From Spirochaetales bacterium (lineage in GTDB: Bacteria > Spirochaetota > Spirochaetia > B11-G9), in assembly GCA_027077185.1 (NCBI GenBank), contig JALTGJ010000451.1, forward strand, positions 1-6,449: DNA of 6,449 nucleotides. The letters are read 5' to 3'. The translations under genes and the position numbers were made by a program. The notes beneath the pieces were generated by a model. That model searched no databases and had not been told where the DNA came from. It saw only the letters and a program-made list of their open reading frames with translations. The number at the start of each line of letters is the position of its first letter. Position 1 is the first letter of the stretch. Shown in pieces: positions 5,836 through 6,449 of this stretch.

Positions 5836-6449
5836 ATATTTTTCACCTCTGACTCTTTCAAATTCAATTTTACAGGATTCCCAGTCAATTGCTTAATAAT
5901 TTCGGGAATTACTTCAAAAAGATCTCCTACAATTCCGTAGTGAGCAACATCAAAAATAGGGGCATTTATATCATTGTTAATAGCTATGATAACATCAGAT
6001 GATTTCATACCTGCAAGATGCTGAATAGCACCGGAAATACCGCAGGCAATATAAACCACCGGATTTACAGTCTTTCCTGTTTGTCCAACCTGATGCGGAT
6101 AATCAATCCAGCCGGCATCCACTGCCGCCCTTGATGCACCCAGTGCACCGCCAACAGCTTCTGCTAACTCTTCAATAAGTGCAAAGTTTTTCGGATCCTG
6201 TATTCCCCTTCCCCCGGAAACAATAATATCGGCATCCTGAAGATTTACATGTTTTCCTTCGCCTTTAATGAAATCAAGAATCTTTAATTTAGATTTTGGA
6301 ATGAAAAGATTATCAAACTTTACAACCCTGCCTTTATGATTTTTTCCAACTTTCTCAGCTTCTTCCATGACTTTGTGTCTTACAGTAGCCATCTGTGGTC
6401 TGTGCTTATCACACATGATGGTAGCCATTATATTTCCACCAAAAGCAGG
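5832..6449 (-). CDS. etfA: Electron transfer flavoprotein alpha subunit, C-terminal part (5' end outside window)
   Basis: The frame is open to the window edge and gives 205 residues, about the last two thirds of a normal 310-340 residue EtfA. It begins [24 protein letters not shown], the conserved junction before the FAD domain. The FAD-binding region follows, with [39 protein letters not shown] and the ending [19 protein letters not shown]. EtfA binds FAD and, with EtfB, passes electrons between a dehydrogenase and a quinone reductase, or bifurcates them in some anaerobes. The true start lies beyond the window; the internal ATG at 6428 is not a start. etfB would be expected just upstream. 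The stop overlaps the M20 hydrolase start by 4 bases, an unusual partner for an ETF gene. Confidence 0.93.
   Translation of the reverse strand, partial: PAFGGNIMATIMCDKHRPQMATVRHKVMEEAEKVGKNHKGRVVKFDNLFIPKSKLKILDFIKGEGKHVNLQDADIIVSGGRGIQDPKNFALIEELAEAVGGALGASRAAVDAGWIDYPHQVGQTGKTVNPVVYIACGISGAIQHLAGMKSSDVIIAINNDINAPIFDVAHYGIVGDLFEVIPEIIKQLTGNPVKLNLKESEVKNI

Overview
The window is AT-rich bacterial DNA made of two differently oriented halves. Gene content (a B12-type radical SAM protein, an electron-transfer flavoprotein, a YheO/DauR-type regulator, an ISKra4-like insertion sequence and toxin-antitoxin genes) suggests a strictly or facultatively anaerobic bacterium, perhaps of the Desulfobacterota or a similar group. 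This placement is inferred from gene families, not from any rRNA or marker gene.

Left half (1-2687), an accessory region. It opens with the last 33 codons of an ISKra4-type transposase and the probable right end of that element. A complete VapBC-type toxin-antitoxin pair follows on the + strand: a ribbon-helix-helix antitoxin and a PIN-domain toxin that overlap by 4 bases. A 505-residue radical SAM protein with a cobalamin-binding-like N-terminal region starts on the base after the toxin stop codon, in the same frame and with no good ribosome binding site of its own. Facing it on the - strand is a RelE/ParE-family toxin gene. Its conserved C-terminal tail is present but out of frame, and no antitoxin is recognisable beside it.

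Right half (2822-6449), all on the - strand and metabolic in character. In transcription order it holds the C-terminal two thirds of EtfA (cut by the window edge), an ArgE/DapE-type M20 metallohydrolase overlapping etfA by 4 bases, a YheO-type PAS/helix-turn-helix regulator after a 156-base gap, and a short D-2-hydroxyacid dehydrogenase of the phosphoglycerate-dehydrogenase type after another 113 bases. One reading is a catabolic module for an amino-acid-like or N-acylated compound: the hydrolase releases an amino or hydroxy acid, the dehydrogenase interconverts 2-hydroxy and 2-oxo acids, ETF carries electrons, and the regulator senses a metabolite. The substrate cannot be read from the sequence.

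I found no tRNA, rRNA, CRISPR array or riboswitch. The most noteworthy points are the toxin-antitoxin/radical SAM arrangement, the frameshifted RelE-type gene, and the EtfA-hydrolase-regulator-dehydrogenase neighbourhood.
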